Positions 53,818 to 61,386 of a stretch of 64,000 nucleotides of DNA are shown here, one piece after another; the first letter of the stretch is position 1, and the number at the start of each line of letters is the position of its first letter. Under the pieces are notes generated by a model. That model was given only the letters and a program-made list of their open reading frames with translations, searched no databases and was not told the origin of the DNA. The translations under genes and the position numbers were made by a program. Source of the stretch: Corynebacterium xerosis NBRC 16721 = ATCC 373 (GTDB taxonomy: Bacteria; Actinomycetota; Actinomycetes; Mycobacteriales; Mycobacteriaceae); contig NZ_BCRD01000005.1 in the NCBI RefSeq assembly GCF_001552415.1, forward strand, positions 186,001 through 250,000, written 5' to 3'.

Positions 53818-53930
53818 GGTCACCTCTCGGGTCGTGATGGGCTGCTGTGTCATCCTGTGATCGGGCGCTTTCGGCCGGGGTGAGCGGCCTTCCGTGAACG
53901 CCGGTGACAGCGTCCCAGATCGTGAGATGT

Positions 53931-53936
53931 TAATAT
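53931..53936 (+). promoter_or_regulatory. ltbR: -10 box of leaderless ltbR transcript, within a near-palindrome
   Basis: TAATAT six bases before the ATG at 53943. It lies inside the partly symmetric ATGTTAATATCAT (53927-53939), which could be the regulator's own site between ltbR and leuC. Confidence 0.5.
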
Positions 53937-53942
53937 CATGGC

Positions 53943-54668
53943 ATGGGACAGACTAGCACAGCCGACGCCGCCCCGATGAGCGGGATCAAGGTCCTCGACC
54001 GTTCGGTCCTCATCCTCACCACCGTCGCCGCCGGCCCCTGCACGCTGGCCGAGTTGTGCGAGCGCACGGGCCTGCCGCGCGCCACGGCGCACCGCCTGGC
54101 GACCGCGTTGGAGGTGCACCGTCTGGTCACGCGCACGCCCGACGGCCGCTGGACCACGGGACCGGGCCTGACCGACCTCACGCCGGTCACGTCCGACCTG
54201 CTCGCCGACGCCGCCGCCCACGTGCTGCCGCGCCTGATGGAGACCACCGGCGAGTCCGTCCAGCTCTATCGCCTCACCGGCGACACCCGCACGTGCATCG
54301 CCTCCCTCGAACCGCCGACGGGCCTGCGCAACACGGTCCCCGTCGGTTCGCGCATGCCCTTGTCGGCCGGTTCCGCCGCGAAGATCCTGCTGGCCTACGG
54401 CCCTCCCGGTTTGGCCGAACGCATTTTGCCGGGCGCCGACTTCGATGCGGCCGAACTGGACGACGTCGCCAAGCAGGGCTGGGCCGAGTCCATGGGCGAG
54501 CGTGACCCGGCGCTGGCCAGCGTGTCGGCGCCCGTGCGCGATGGCGCCGGCGAAATCGTGGCGGTGCTGTCGATCTCCGGGCCCGTCGAGCGCCTGTCGC
54601 CGTCGCCGTTCGAAGCGTGGGGCCGGGAGGTCCTCACGGCCGCGGCCGACATGGAGAAGCGGTTGTAG
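53943..54668 (+). CDS. ltbR: IclR-family regulator LtbR (leucine and tryptophan biosynthesis)
   Basis: A 241-residue repressor. The N-terminal winged helix contains [20 protein letters not shown] and [20 protein letters not shown]; the C-terminal IclR effector domain contains [20 protein letters not shown] and [20 protein letters not shown]. It is divergent from leuCD, the position of LtbR in Corynebacterium glutamicum (and of Rv2989), which represses leuB, leuCD and trp genes. The start follows a TAATAT -10 box by six bases, so a leaderless message is likely. Its stop overlaps the GTG of the MFS gene by one base. Confidence 0.9.
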   Translation: MGQTSTADAAPMSGIKVLDRSVLILTTVAAGPCTLAELCERTGLPRATAHRLATALEVHRLVTRTPDGRWTTGPGLTDLTPVTSDLLADAAAHVLPRLMETTGESVQLYRLTGDTRTCIASLEPPTGLRNTVPVGSRMPLSAGSAAKILLAYGPPGLAERILPGADFDAAELDDVAKQGWAESMGERDPALASVSAPVRDGAGEIVAVLSISGPVERLSPSPFEAWGREVLTAAADMEKRL

Positions 54669-55966
54669 TGCCCTCCGAGCCGCGCTCCCCCGAACCCGGG
54701 TCCCCGGCGCAGATGTCGCCGGGTTACCGGCATTTCGTCCTCGGCTTGTCGACGCTCGCGGCCGTCGGATCCTCCGTCGTCCACATGGGCACGCCCTTCC
54801 TCATCCCCGCGTTGACCGCGACGGGGCTGTCGCTGCCGGCCGCGGGGCTGATCGCCGCGATGCCGGCCGCCGGCATCGTGGTCACGCTCATCGCGTGGGG
54901 CTGGTTCGTCGACGTCTTCGGCGAGCGCGCCGCCCTGTCGTTGGGCCTGGGCTCGACGGCGGCGATGACGGGAGTGGCCGCGTGGGCGTCGGAAAGCGGT
55001 GCCGTCGCGCTGGCCGGGGCGCTGTTCTTCGCGGGCTGCGCGGCGGCGTCGGTGAATTCCGCCTCGGGGCGCGTGGTGTCGGGCTGGTACCCGCCGTCGC
55101 AGCGCGGCACCGCGATGGGCATCCGGCAGATGGCGCAGCCGATCGGCGCCGCACTATCAGCGGTGACTTTGCCGGTGCTGGCGGCCACCCACGGCATCCG
55201 GACGGCGCTGGCCTTCGCCGCCGCGCTCTGCGCCGTGCTGGCCCTGGCGTGCCTGCTGGGCATCAAGGATCCGCCGCGCCCGGAGTCGGGTTCCGCCGAC
55301 CACGCGGCGGCCGCCGTGAGCCCCTATCGCGGTTCGCGGTACCTGGTGCGCATCCACGTGGCGTCGGCGATGCTGTCGTGGCCGCAGTCGATGATGGGCT
55401 CCTTCATCCTCGTGTGGCTCATCGCTCGCGGGCATTCGGAGGTCTCCGCCGGCGTCATCGTCATGATCGCCCAGCTCTGCGGCGCGGGCTCGCGTGCGGC
55501 GATGGGCTTCATCTCCGACCGGGCGCGCTCGCGCCTGCGCCCGTACCGGCACGTCGCCGTGGTCACGCTCGGCTTGCTGTTGCTCATGGCGCTTTTCGAC
55601 GGCCTCGGCGCAGGTTGGGCGGCGGGCACCTCCGAAGGACCCGGAGCCGACACTTTCGCCACGTCTCCCCTGGGCATCGTCGCGACGATCATAGTCGCGG
55701 CGCTGGCCGTCGCGTCGGTCTCCCCGAATGGCCTCGCGTTCACCGCCGTGGCCGAGTACGCCGGACCGCTGTGGTCGGGCCGCGCGCTGGGCACCCAGAA
55801 CACGTTCCAGAACATCATTTACGCCGCCACTCCCCCATTGGCCGGTGCCGTCGTCGCCGGCATCGGTTTCCCCGCGCTGTTCGCCCTGTCGGCCGTGTTC
55901 CCCGCGGTGGCGCTGGCCGTCGGCCCCCGCGACGACGAGCGGCGCCGCGCGACGTTGGAACCCTGA
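54668..55966 (+). CDS. MFS transporter coupled to ltbR
   Basis: A 432-residue major facilitator with twelve predicted helices. Motif A-like segments are VFGERAALSLGLG after helix 2 and ISDRARSRLRPYRHV in the second half; VVSGWYPPSQRGTAMGIRQM follows the conserved pattern after helix 4. It begins [20 protein letters not shown] at a GTG overlapping the ltbR stop (TAGTG), with GGAG 10 bases ahead. Coupling to a leucine regulator suggests a link to branched-chain amino acid metabolism or export, but the substrate is unknown. Confidence 0.83.
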   Translation: MPSEPRSPEPGSPAQMSPGYRHFVLGLSTLAAVGSSVVHMGTPFLIPALTATGLSLPAAGLIAAMPAAGIVVTLIAWGWFVDVFGERAALSLGLGSTAAMTGVAAWASESGAVALAGALFFAGCAAASVNSASGRVVSGWYPPSQRGTAMGIRQMAQPIGAALSAVTLPVLAATHGIRTALAFAAALCAVLALACLLGIKDPPRPESGSADHAAAAVSPYRGSRYLVRIHVASAMLSWPQSMMGSFILVWLIARGHSEVSAGVIVMIAQLCGAGSRAAMGFISDRARSRLRPYRHVAVVTLGLLLLMALFDGLGAGWAAGTSEGPGADTFATSPLGIVATIIVAALAVASVSPNGLAFTAVAEYAGPLWSGRALGTQNTFQNIIYAATPPLAGAVVAGIGFPALFALSAVFPAVALAVGPRDDERRRATLEP

Positions 55967-55983
55967 GTCGACGCCCGACGCGA

Positions 55984-56017
55984 AAGAAGGCCCCCACCTG
56001 ATGGTGGAGGCCTTCTT
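55984..56017 (-). terminator. Terminator after tRNA-Glu (first copy)
   Basis: AAGAAGGCC and GGCCTTCTT pair, with inner CCACC/GGTGG and a 4-base loop; on the minus strand TTTCGCG follows. It may also end the convergent MFS transcript. Confidence 0.85.
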
Positions 56018-56022
56018 CGTTG

Positions 56023-56095
56023 TACCCCGTACGGGATTTGAACCCGTGCCGCCGCCGTGAGAGGGCGGTGTCCTGGGCCGCTAGACGAACGGGGC
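56023..56095 (-). tRNA. tRNA-Glu (anticodon CTC), first copy
   Basis: 73 bases on the minus strand, starting GCCCCGTTCGTCTAGCGGCC. The anticodon stem-loop is CCGCC-CTCTCAC-GGCGG with CTC at the wobble to third positions; the T-arm is ACGGG-TTCGAAT-CCCGT. The acceptor stem closes with G1-U72. CCA is not encoded. It differs from the second copy at a few positions in the D-loop, variable arm and T-loop. Confidence 0.93.
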
Positions 56096-56236
56096 TCGGA
56101 CGGCGATCGCGGTCGGAATCTTTCGTTCCCGCCCGTTCTGCGCTGACGTGAAGAAGATTAGCAACACCCCGCCGCGCCCTCCTAATCGCCTGGTGAACCC
56201 GCATTTTCGGATCTTCGCGGGCGTGCTACACCGAAG

Positions 56237-56285
56237 CCCGGACGCTTCCGGCGTTTCGTGCGACGAATGAGCGAAAGCGTCCGGG
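56237..56285. repeat. Nested symmetric palindrome between the two tRNA-Glu genes
   Basis: Outer arms CCCGGACGCTT (56237-56247) and AAGCGTCCGGG (56275-56285) are perfect; inside, two 7-base spacers enclose a second perfect hairpin TTCGT-GCG-ACGAA (56255-56267). No gene reads through it, and both tRNA-Glu terminators lie elsewhere. Confidence 0.75.
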
Positions 56286-56340
56286 GTTACGTGCATCCCG
56301 CACGCGGCCCACCCAGTCGCCGATCCCCGCCGACGCAAAA

Positions 56341-56375
56341 AAGAAGACCCCCACCGGAAAGGTGGAGGTCTTCTT
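56341..56375 (-). terminator. Terminator after the tRNA-Gln / tRNA-Glu unit
   Basis: AAGAAGACC and GGTCTTCTT pair, with inner CCACC/GGTGG and loop; on the minus strand a run of six T follows (TTTTTTGCG), a strong intrinsic terminator. Confidence 0.9.
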
Positions 56376-56380
56376 CGTCG

Positions 56381-56453
56381 TACCCCGTACGGGATTTGAA
56401 CCCGTGCTACCGCCGTGAGAGGGCGGCGTCCTAGGCCGCTAGACGAACGGGGC
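56381..56453 (-). tRNA. tRNA-Glu (anticodon CTC), second copy
   Basis: 73 bases, starting GCCCCGTTCGTCTAGCGGCC; anticodon loop CTCTCAC, T-arm ACGGG-TTCAAAT-CCCGT, no encoded CCA. It lies 42 bases after tRNA-Gln and is probably processed from the same transcript. Confidence 0.93.
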
Positions 56454-56495
56454 GCAGAACTCGCTGCAAATCATTGCTGATCAGCTGGAATTCAG

Positions 56496-56567
56496 CTGGC
56501 CTACCAGGACTCGAACCTAGAACGACGGTACCAGAAACCGCTGTGTTGCCAATTACACCATAGGCCA
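56496..56567 (-). tRNA. tRNA-Gln (anticodon CTG)
   Basis: 72 bases with acceptor stem TGGCCTA/TAGGCCA and discriminator G. The anticodon stem-loop is GCGGT-TTCTGGT-ACCGT, giving CTG for codon CAG. CCA is not encoded. It is the first gene of a tRNA-Gln/tRNA-Glu unit next to gltX. No glutaminyl-tRNA synthetase gene is in the window; actinobacteria normally charge this tRNA with Glu and amidate it by GatCAB. Confidence 0.93.
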
Positions 56568-56617
56568 TCATGCTCTGACTCCCGGCCTTGCGACCGGCTG
56601 CCGTTGCAACGAGGACT

Positions 56618-56647
56618 AATATAGCCAGAACGCGCGCACCCACACAA
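56618..56647 (-). promoter_or_regulatory. Promoter of the tRNA-Gln / tRNA-Glu unit
   Basis: Minus strand: -35 TTGTGT (56647-56642), 18-base spacer, -10 TATATT (56623-56618). Transcription would begin about 40 bases before the tRNA-Gln 5' end. Confidence 0.6.
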
Positions 56648-56679
56648 ATCCGCTGGTCAGAGGGAAAACAAGCGCGTAA

Positions 56680-56724
56680 TTCGCTTGGCGACGATGACGG
56701 TGGACCGCATCGTCGCAAAGCGAA
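56680..56724 (-). terminator. gltX terminator hairpin built from the recurring box
   Basis: Arms TTCGCTTGGCGACGATG (56680-56696) and CATCGTCGCAAAGCGAA (56708-56724) differ from perfect pairing at one base; the loop adds CGGT-GG-ACCG. Both arms resemble the TTTCGCTTGACGACG box. It lies 16 bases after the gltX stop; TTACGCGCTTGTTTT follows on the minus strand. Confidence 0.65.
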
Positions 56725-56739
56725 AGCCGGCCCGTCCCC

Positions 56740-58233
56740 CTACTGCGCGGGCTCCGACTGCCACGGGGTGACCTCGCGGGCGGCCTTCAGGCGCGCCAGC
56801 GACTTCTCGCGGCCCAGCAGCTCCATGGACTCGAACAGCGGCGGCGACACCTGCGCGCCGGTGACGGCCACGCGGATGGGGCCGAACGCCTTGCGGGGCT
56901 TGAGCTCCAGATCCTCGATGAGCGCCTTCTGCAGGGCGGCCTCGATGGCCGGGGTGGTGAACTCCTCCTCCGGCAGGCCTTCGACGGCCGCGATGGTCGC
57001 GTCGAGCGCGGCCACGGCGTCCTCCTTGAGGTTGCGGCGGGCGGACTTCTCGTCGAGCTGGAACTCGTCGTCGGACACGACGAGGAACTTCACCAGGTCC
57101 CACGCCTCGCCGAGGGTCTTGATGCGCGTCTGCACCATCTCCGCCAGGAAGGCGAAATCCTTGGCCGGGTAGTCGATCGGCCAATCGCGGGTCTCGGCGA
57201 GGTAGGTGCGCAGGCGGGCAGCGAAGTCCTCCGGGTCCAGCAGGCGGATGTGCTCGGCGTTGATGGCGTCGGCCTTCTTCTGGTCGAAGCGCGCCGGGTT
57301 GGAGTTGACGTCGGCGACGTCGAACGCGGCGACCATCTCGTCCATGGAGAAGACTTCGTTGTCCGCGGAGATGGACCAGCCGAGCAGCGCCAGGTAATTC
57401 AGCAGCCCCTCGGGCAGGAAGCCGTTGCGGCGGTGGATGAACAGGTCGGACTCGGGGTCGCGCTTGGACAGCTTCTTGTTGCCCTCGCCCATGACGAACG
57501 GCAGGTGGCCGAACTTCGGGGCGCCGGAGCCGATGCCGATGCGCTCGAGGGAGCGATACAGGGCGATCTGGCGCGGGGTCGACGGCAGGAGGTCCTCGCC
57601 GCGCAGGACGTGGGTGATCTCCATCAGCGCGTCGTCGACCGGGTTGACCAGGGTGTACAGCGGCTCGCCGGTGGAGCGGGCGATGACGAAGTCGGAGACG
57701 ACGCCGGCCTTGAACTCGACGCGGCCGCGGACGAGGTCGTCGAAGGCGATGTCCTCGTCGGGCATGCGCAGGCGGATGACGGGCTTGCGGCCCTCGGCAC
57801 GGAAGGCGGCCTTCTCCTCGTCGGTGAGGTTTCGGTCGTGGTTGTCGTAGCCGAGCTTGGGGTCGCGGCCGGCGGCGCGGTGGCGGGCCTCGGTCTCCTC
57901 CGGGGTGGAGAAGGACTCGTAGGCTTCGCCGGACTCGATGAGCTTGGCCAGGACGTCGGCGTAGATGTCCTTGCGCTGCGACTGGCGGTACGGGCCGTGC
58001 GGGCCGCCGACGTCGATGCCCTCGTCCCAGTCGAGGCCGAGCCACGTCAGGGCGTCGATGATGGCCTGGTAGGACTCTTCGGAGTCGCGCGCGGCATCGG
58101 TGTCCTCGATGCGGAACACGAGCGTGCCGCCGGTGTGGCGGGCGTAGGCCCAGTTGAACAGGGCGGTGCGGATCAGGCCGACGTGGGGGGTGCCGGTCGG
58201 TGAGGGGCAGAAGCGGACGCGAACATCAGACAT
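56740..58233 (-). CDS. gltX: Glutamyl-tRNA synthetase
   Basis: GluRS attaches glutamate to tRNA-Glu and, in organisms without GlnRS, also to tRNA-Gln. The 497-residue class I enzyme starts [20 protein letters not shown], where HVGL stands for HIGH, and has the KMSKS loop as [35 protein letters not shown] and [12 protein letters not shown] are further signatures. The C-terminal anticodon-binding domain is all-helical, as usual in bacteria. A -10 box TATCGT (58247-58242) lies eight bases before the ATG without a ribosome binding site. The Glu and Gln tRNAs it would serve are directly downstream. Confidence 0.97.
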   Translation of the reverse strand: MSDVRVRFCPSPTGTPHVGLIRTALFNWAYARHTGGTLVFRIEDTDAARDSEESYQAIIDALTWLGLDWDEGIDVGGPHGPYRQSQRKDIYADVLAKLIESGEAYESFSTPEETEARHRAAGRDPKLGYDNHDRNLTDEEKAAFRAEGRKPVIRLRMPDEDIAFDDLVRGRVEFKAGVVSDFVIARSTGEPLYTLVNPVDDALMEITHVLRGEDLLPSTPRQIALYRSLERIGIGSGAPKFGHLPFVMGEGNKKLSKRDPESDLFIHRRNGFLPEGLLNYLALLGWSISADNEVFSMDEMVAAFDVADVNSNPARFDQKKADAINAEHIRLLDPEDFAARLRTYLAETRDWPIDYPAKDFAFLAEMVQTRIKTLGEAWDLVKFLVVSDDEFQLDEKSARRNLKEDAVAALDATIAAVEGLPEEEFTTPAIEAALQKALIEDLELKPRKAFGPIRVAVTGAQVSPPLFESMELLGREKSLARLKAAREVTPWQSEPAQ

Positions 58234-58241
58234 GCTTGACG

Positions 58242-58247
58242 ACGATA
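58242..58247 (-). promoter_or_regulatory. -10 box of leaderless gltX transcript
   Basis: TATCGT on the minus strand, eight bases before the gltX ATG; the bases between (CGTCAAGC) repeat the core of the recurring box in reverse. Confidence 0.4.
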
Positions 58248-58304
58248 CCCGCCCGCACCTGCATGCTCGCGGCCAACCGGCGATGGGGAACGAACGGCCG
58301 AACG

Positions 58305-59093
58305 CTACCGCCCGACCCATTCGTCGGCGATGCGCCCGGAGTAGCCGAGCTCTTCGAGCCGCTCCAGCCACCGGCGCATCGGCGCCGCCCCCGTGAACCC
58401 CGCGCCCGTGCCCGGCGCCCCGCGGCCGGGGGAATCGGCGATCTGCACGTGGTGCGGCAGCGGTTGCTCCCCCGCCGCGACGTCATCGAGCCACGCGTCG
58501 ACGTCGGCGCCGAGCTCGGCCAGGTGGAACACGTCGAGCAGCAGGCCCGCCCCGGTTTCGCGGCACAGCTCGACCGCGGTCCACGGGTCGCGCACCGGCA
58601 GCTCGGGGTTGCCGGACAGCGGTTCGATCAGCGGGGTGAACCCGGGCAGCGCCTCGGCGACCGCCCGGACATGACGCCGCTGCGTCTCGGTCACTTCGGG
58701 GCCTCCCGCGCCGGGGAGCAGATTGCCCATGGACACGCCGGTCAGTTCGCGCAGTCGGCGGACGGCGGCGAGGTGGCCGTCGGAAAGCATGCGTTCGTGC
58801 AGCACCCCGCGCTCCCCCGCGGCCATGTCGCCGGCCCACAGGTTGATGGCGACCAGCCGCACGCCCGCATCGTCGAGAGCAGCCGCAAATTCCAGGATTT
58901 CGCTTTCCGACGGCTCCTCCGCCGCGAACGGCCACCAGAACTCGACCTCGCGGTAGCCGGCGGCCGCGGCGGCGCGCATGGCCTCCGCGGGAGTGCGGCC
59001 GGGATGGTGGATGGAGCAGTTGGCGACGTGATCGGTGCCGGTGATGTGATCAGTGCCGGTGACGTGGTCCGGGGTGTCGTTCGCGGGGGTCAT
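58305..59093 (-). CDS. Hydroxypyruvate-isomerase-like TIM-barrel protein
   Basis: A 262-residue protein of the xylose-isomerase-like TIM-barrel superfamily. [20 protein letters not shown] and [11 protein letters not shown] match the start of hydroxypyruvate isomerases (Hyi), as do [39 protein letters not shown] and [17 protein letters not shown], which supply the metal-binding Glu, Asp, His and Glu residues. About 22 residues precede the usual first strand and include a threefold DHVTGT-like repeat ([17 protein letters not shown]). TAATCT seven bases before the ATG suggests a leaderless message. It is divergent from an SDR gene, which may act on the same carbon compound. Confidence 0.78.
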   Translation of the reverse strand: MTPANDTPDHVTGTDHITGTDHVANCSIHHPGRTPAEAMRAAAAAGYREVEFWWPFAAEEPSESEILEFAAALDDAGVRLVAINLWAGDMAAGERGVLHERMLSDGHLAAVRRLRELTGVSMGNLLPGAGGPEVTETQRRHVRAVAEALPGFTPLIEPLSGNPELPVRDPWTAVELCRETGAGLLLDVFHLAELGADVDAWLDDVAAGEQPLPHHVQIADSPGRGAPGTGAGFTGAAPMRRWLERLEELGYSGRIADEWVGR

Positions 59094-59100
59094 GGCGTCC

Positions 59101-59106
59101 AGATTA
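59101..59106 (-). promoter_or_regulatory. -10 box of a leaderless transcript (Hyi-like gene)
   Basis: TAATCT on the minus strand, seven bases before the ATG at 59093. Confidence 0.5.
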
Positions 59107-59130
59107 GTGGCCCGTGCCACAATTCGATCC

Positions 59131-59958
59131 ATGCGAGCCATGAACGAAGCCGGCGACGGCCCGGACGTGACGGACGGTGGAGACCACCGTGACCACCGCA
59201 ACCACGGCGACCGCGCACGCTACGCGCTGGTCACCGGCGGCGGGGCGGGCATCGGCGCCGAAGTCGCCCGGGCCCTCGTCGCCGACGGGTGGACCGTGCG
59301 CATCTGCGGACGCACGCCCGCCCCTCTCGAAGCCGTGTGCGCCGAATCCCCCGACGCGCTGAGCTGGGCGCGCTGCGACGTCATCGACGAATCCGACGTC
59401 GACGCACTGTTCGCCGGCATCGCCGCCGACTTTGGCCGCCTCGACCTGGCCGTGATCAATGCCGGCGTACCCGGGCCGACCGCACCGCTGGGAGAGATGA
59501 GTGCCGACGGCTTCCGCGAGACGGTGGAGATCAACCTGACCGGCGCGTTCCTCACTGCGCGCGGTGCCTTCCGCGCCATGGCGGCGCAGGATCCGGCGGG
59601 CGGGCGAATCATCTTCAACGGCTCCATCGCCGCCCAGACTCCCCGCCCGCATTCCGCGCCGTACGCGGCGTCGAAGGCGGGCCTGGCCGGCCTCGCCGCA
59701 GTCACAGCGCTCGACGGGCGCCCGCACGGGATCACCGCCACGCGCATCGACGTCGGCAACGCCGCGACGGGGCTGCTCGCCGGTTTCGGCGCGTCGACCG
59801 GCGCGCTGCAGGCCGACGGATCGCACCTGGTCGAGCCGACCTTCCCCGCGGCCGAAGCCGCCCGCGCATTCGCCTACGCGGCGTCGCTGCCCGCGGGCGC
59901 GGTGGTGGACCAGCTCACGGTCACCGCCGCGGGAATGCCCTTCGGCGGGCGCGGCTGA
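59131..59958 (+). CDS. Short-chain dehydrogenase/reductase (SDR)
   Basis: A 275-residue classical SDR. The cofactor motif is ALVTGGGAGIGAEVARALVA (TG-x3-GIG), followed by NAG in LDLAVINAGVPGPTAPLGEM; the catalytic Ser is in IIFNGSIAAQTP and the Tyr-x3-Lys in APYAASKAGLAGL. The Arg of ICGRTPAPLEAV after strand 2 favours NADP(H). The start is one of two ATGs, 59131 or 59140; an acidic, His-rich leader of about 25 residues (GGDHRDHRNHGDRARY) precedes the fold. It is divergent from the Hyi-like gene with a 37-base gap. Substrate unknown. Confidence 0.85.
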   Translation: MRAMNEAGDGPDVTDGGDHRDHRNHGDRARYALVTGGGAGIGAEVARALVADGWTVRICGRTPAPLEAVCAESPDALSWARCDVIDESDVDALFAGIAADFGRLDLAVINAGVPGPTAPLGEMSADGFRETVEINLTGAFLTARGAFRAMAAQDPAGGRIIFNGSIAAQTPRPHSAPYAASKAGLAGLAAVTALDGRPHGITATRIDVGNAATGLLAGFGASTGALQADGSHLVEPTFPAAEAARAFAYAASLPAGAVVDQLTVTAAGMPFGGRG

Positions 59959-60003
59959 GACGGCGGGAATCGCCCCTGACATGGAGGTTTCACCTGCGAA
60001 TCG

Positions 60004-60046
60004 GTTCCCGGCGACCTGCTGGGTATCATCGGGATACACCGGGAAC
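60004..60046. promoter_or_regulatory. Nested inverted repeats upstream of the isochorismate synthase gene
   Basis: Outer arms GTTCCCGG (60004-60011) and CCGGGAAC (60039-60046) are perfect and enclose a second perfect repeat GTATC-ATCGG-GATAC (60023-60037). TATCAT (60024-60029) inside it could be the -10 box. The start codon lies 87 bases on. Confidence 0.55.
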
Positions 60047-60132
60047 GACGACTCCCGCGGTGGCGTGGATCACTCACCGCATGGCTCCGATCGGGTTTCC
60101 GGCCGAGTGCGGGAAGGCGGTGAACGGGTCCG

Positions 60133-61290
60133 ATGACCTCGGAAGGCGACGAATGCGTCCGCGGGCGACGCGGCCCCTTCGACGGGCGCCCCGCAACGGC
60201 CCCCGACTTCCTGCTCTCCCGCAGCCACGGTTCCGTGCGCACGCAGGGATCCCTGGCCACGTACAGCGACCCGTGGCTGGCCGCCGAGCGCCTGCGCCGC
60301 GGTGAGCACCAGATGATCGTCGGCGCCATCCCGTTCAATCCCGAGCGCCCCGCCGCCCTGACCGTGCCGCGCGAGATCATCCGCTCCGAGCAGCCGCTGG
60401 AGCCGCCGGCCCACTACCGGTGGAATCCGCCGGAGATCAAGGCCCGCATCGTCGGCCACGACCCGGCGCCGGAGGAGCACCTCGAGCGCCTCGACGCCGC
60501 CATCCGCACCATCAAGGTCTCCGGCATGGACAAGGTCGTTCTGGCACGGGCCATCGACCTGGCCATCGATCCGGCGATCGACCCGCTGCAGTTGTCCTCC
60601 CGCCTCATCGACGGTTCCCCCAACCGCGACGGTTTCGTCGCCGACCTCGGCCCGGCCGGCGGGCGATTCACCGGCCGCATGCTCATCGGGTCCTCCCCCG
60701 AGATGCTGGTGCGCCGCCGCGGCCGCATCGTCGAGGCGTTCCCGCTGGCCGGTTCGGCGCCCCGCTCCCGCGACCGCGCGGCCGACGAGGCCGCCGCCGC
60801 GAAGCTCATGGCCTCGCGCAAGAACAACGAGGAACACGAGTTCGTCGTCGACGACATCGCCGACAACCTCGCCCCGCTGTGCTCGCACCTCGACGTCCCC
60901 CACGAGCCGCAGCTGCTGAGCACCTCCGAGATGTGGCACCTGGGCACCTTCATCCGGGGCGAACTGAAGGACCCGGTCATCTCCGCCCTCGACCTGGCCC
61001 TGCTGGTCCACCCCACCCCGGCGATCTGCGGCACGCCGACCGAATCGGCCATGAGCGTCATCGAGGCCATCGAGTCCGACCGCGGCTTCTACGCCGGCTG
61101 CGTCGGCTGGTGCGACTCCGAGGGCGACGGCGAATTCGTCGTGTCCATCCGGTGCGCCGAGATCGACGCCGCGGGCACCGAGGCCCGCCTGTGGGCCGGC
61201 GGCGGCATCGTCGCCGACTCGAACCCCGAAGAGGAGCTCGCCGAAACCACGGCGAAGCTGCGCACCGTACTGCGCGCCTTCGGGCTCTGA
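60133..61290 (+). CDS. Isochorismate synthase
   Basis: A 385-residue enzyme of the chorismate-binding family that converts chorismate to isochorismate for menaquinone or siderophore synthesis. Motifs are SGMDKVVLARAIDL, RMLIGSSPEMLVRRRGR, the Mg-binding KNNEEHEFVVDDIADNL, VHPTPAICGTPTESAMSVIE and RGFYAGCVGWCDSEGDGEF. Lys in KVVLAR replaces the first-motif Lys of EntC/MenF enzymes. No men or dhb genes adjoin and no DtxR iron box was recognised upstream, so menaquinone supply is somewhat more likely than an iron-regulated siderophore path; this is inference. Confidence 0.87.
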   Translation: MTSEGDECVRGRRGPFDGRPATAPDFLLSRSHGSVRTQGSLATYSDPWLAAERLRRGEHQMIVGAIPFNPERPAALTVPREIIRSEQPLEPPAHYRWNPPEIKARIVGHDPAPEEHLERLDAAIRTIKVSGMDKVVLARAIDLAIDPAIDPLQLSSRLIDGSPNRDGFVADLGPAGGRFTGRMLIGSSPEMLVRRRGRIVEAFPLAGSAPRSRDRAADEAAAAKLMASRKNNEEHEFVVDDIADNLAPLCSHLDVPHEPQLLSTSEMWHLGTFIRGELKDPVISALDLALLVHPTPAICGTPTESAMSVIEAIESDRGFYAGCVGWCDSEGDGEFVVSIRCAEIDAAGTEARLWAGGGIVADSNPEEELAETTAKLRTVLRAFGL

Positions 61291-61322
61291 CCTCTGCCCG
61301 TGCTCCCACCCGGGCACGCGAA

Positions 61323-61358
61323 AACCCCTCCCCGACCTGAAAAGGTCCGGGAGGGGTT
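61323..61358 (-). terminator. Terminator of the FAH-family gene
   Basis: AACCCCTCCC and GGGAGGGGTT pair, with inner GACCT/AGGTC and a 4-base loop; on the minus strand TTTTCGCG follows. It may also end the convergent isochorismate synthase transcript. Confidence 0.85.
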
Positions 61359-61373
61359 CGTCGTCAAGCGAAA
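61359..61373 (-). repeat. Recurring intergenic box, copy 3
   Basis: On the minus strand TTTCGCTTGACGACG, identical over 15 bases to the copies at 6599 and 48962. It lies directly between the FAH gene stop (61387) and its terminator stem. Confidence 0.6.
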
Positions 61374-61386
61374 GCGGTGAAGCGGA

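Noticed and set aside
53818..53853. Leader peptide or attenuator before leuC
   Set aside because: The open frame upstream has no Leu run and no terminator/antiterminator pair; it is simply an in-frame extension of leuC.
60004..60046. DtxR iron box before the isochorismate synthase gene
   Set aside because: The sequence does not match TTAGGTTAGGCTAACCTAA; only the inverted-repeat form is shared.
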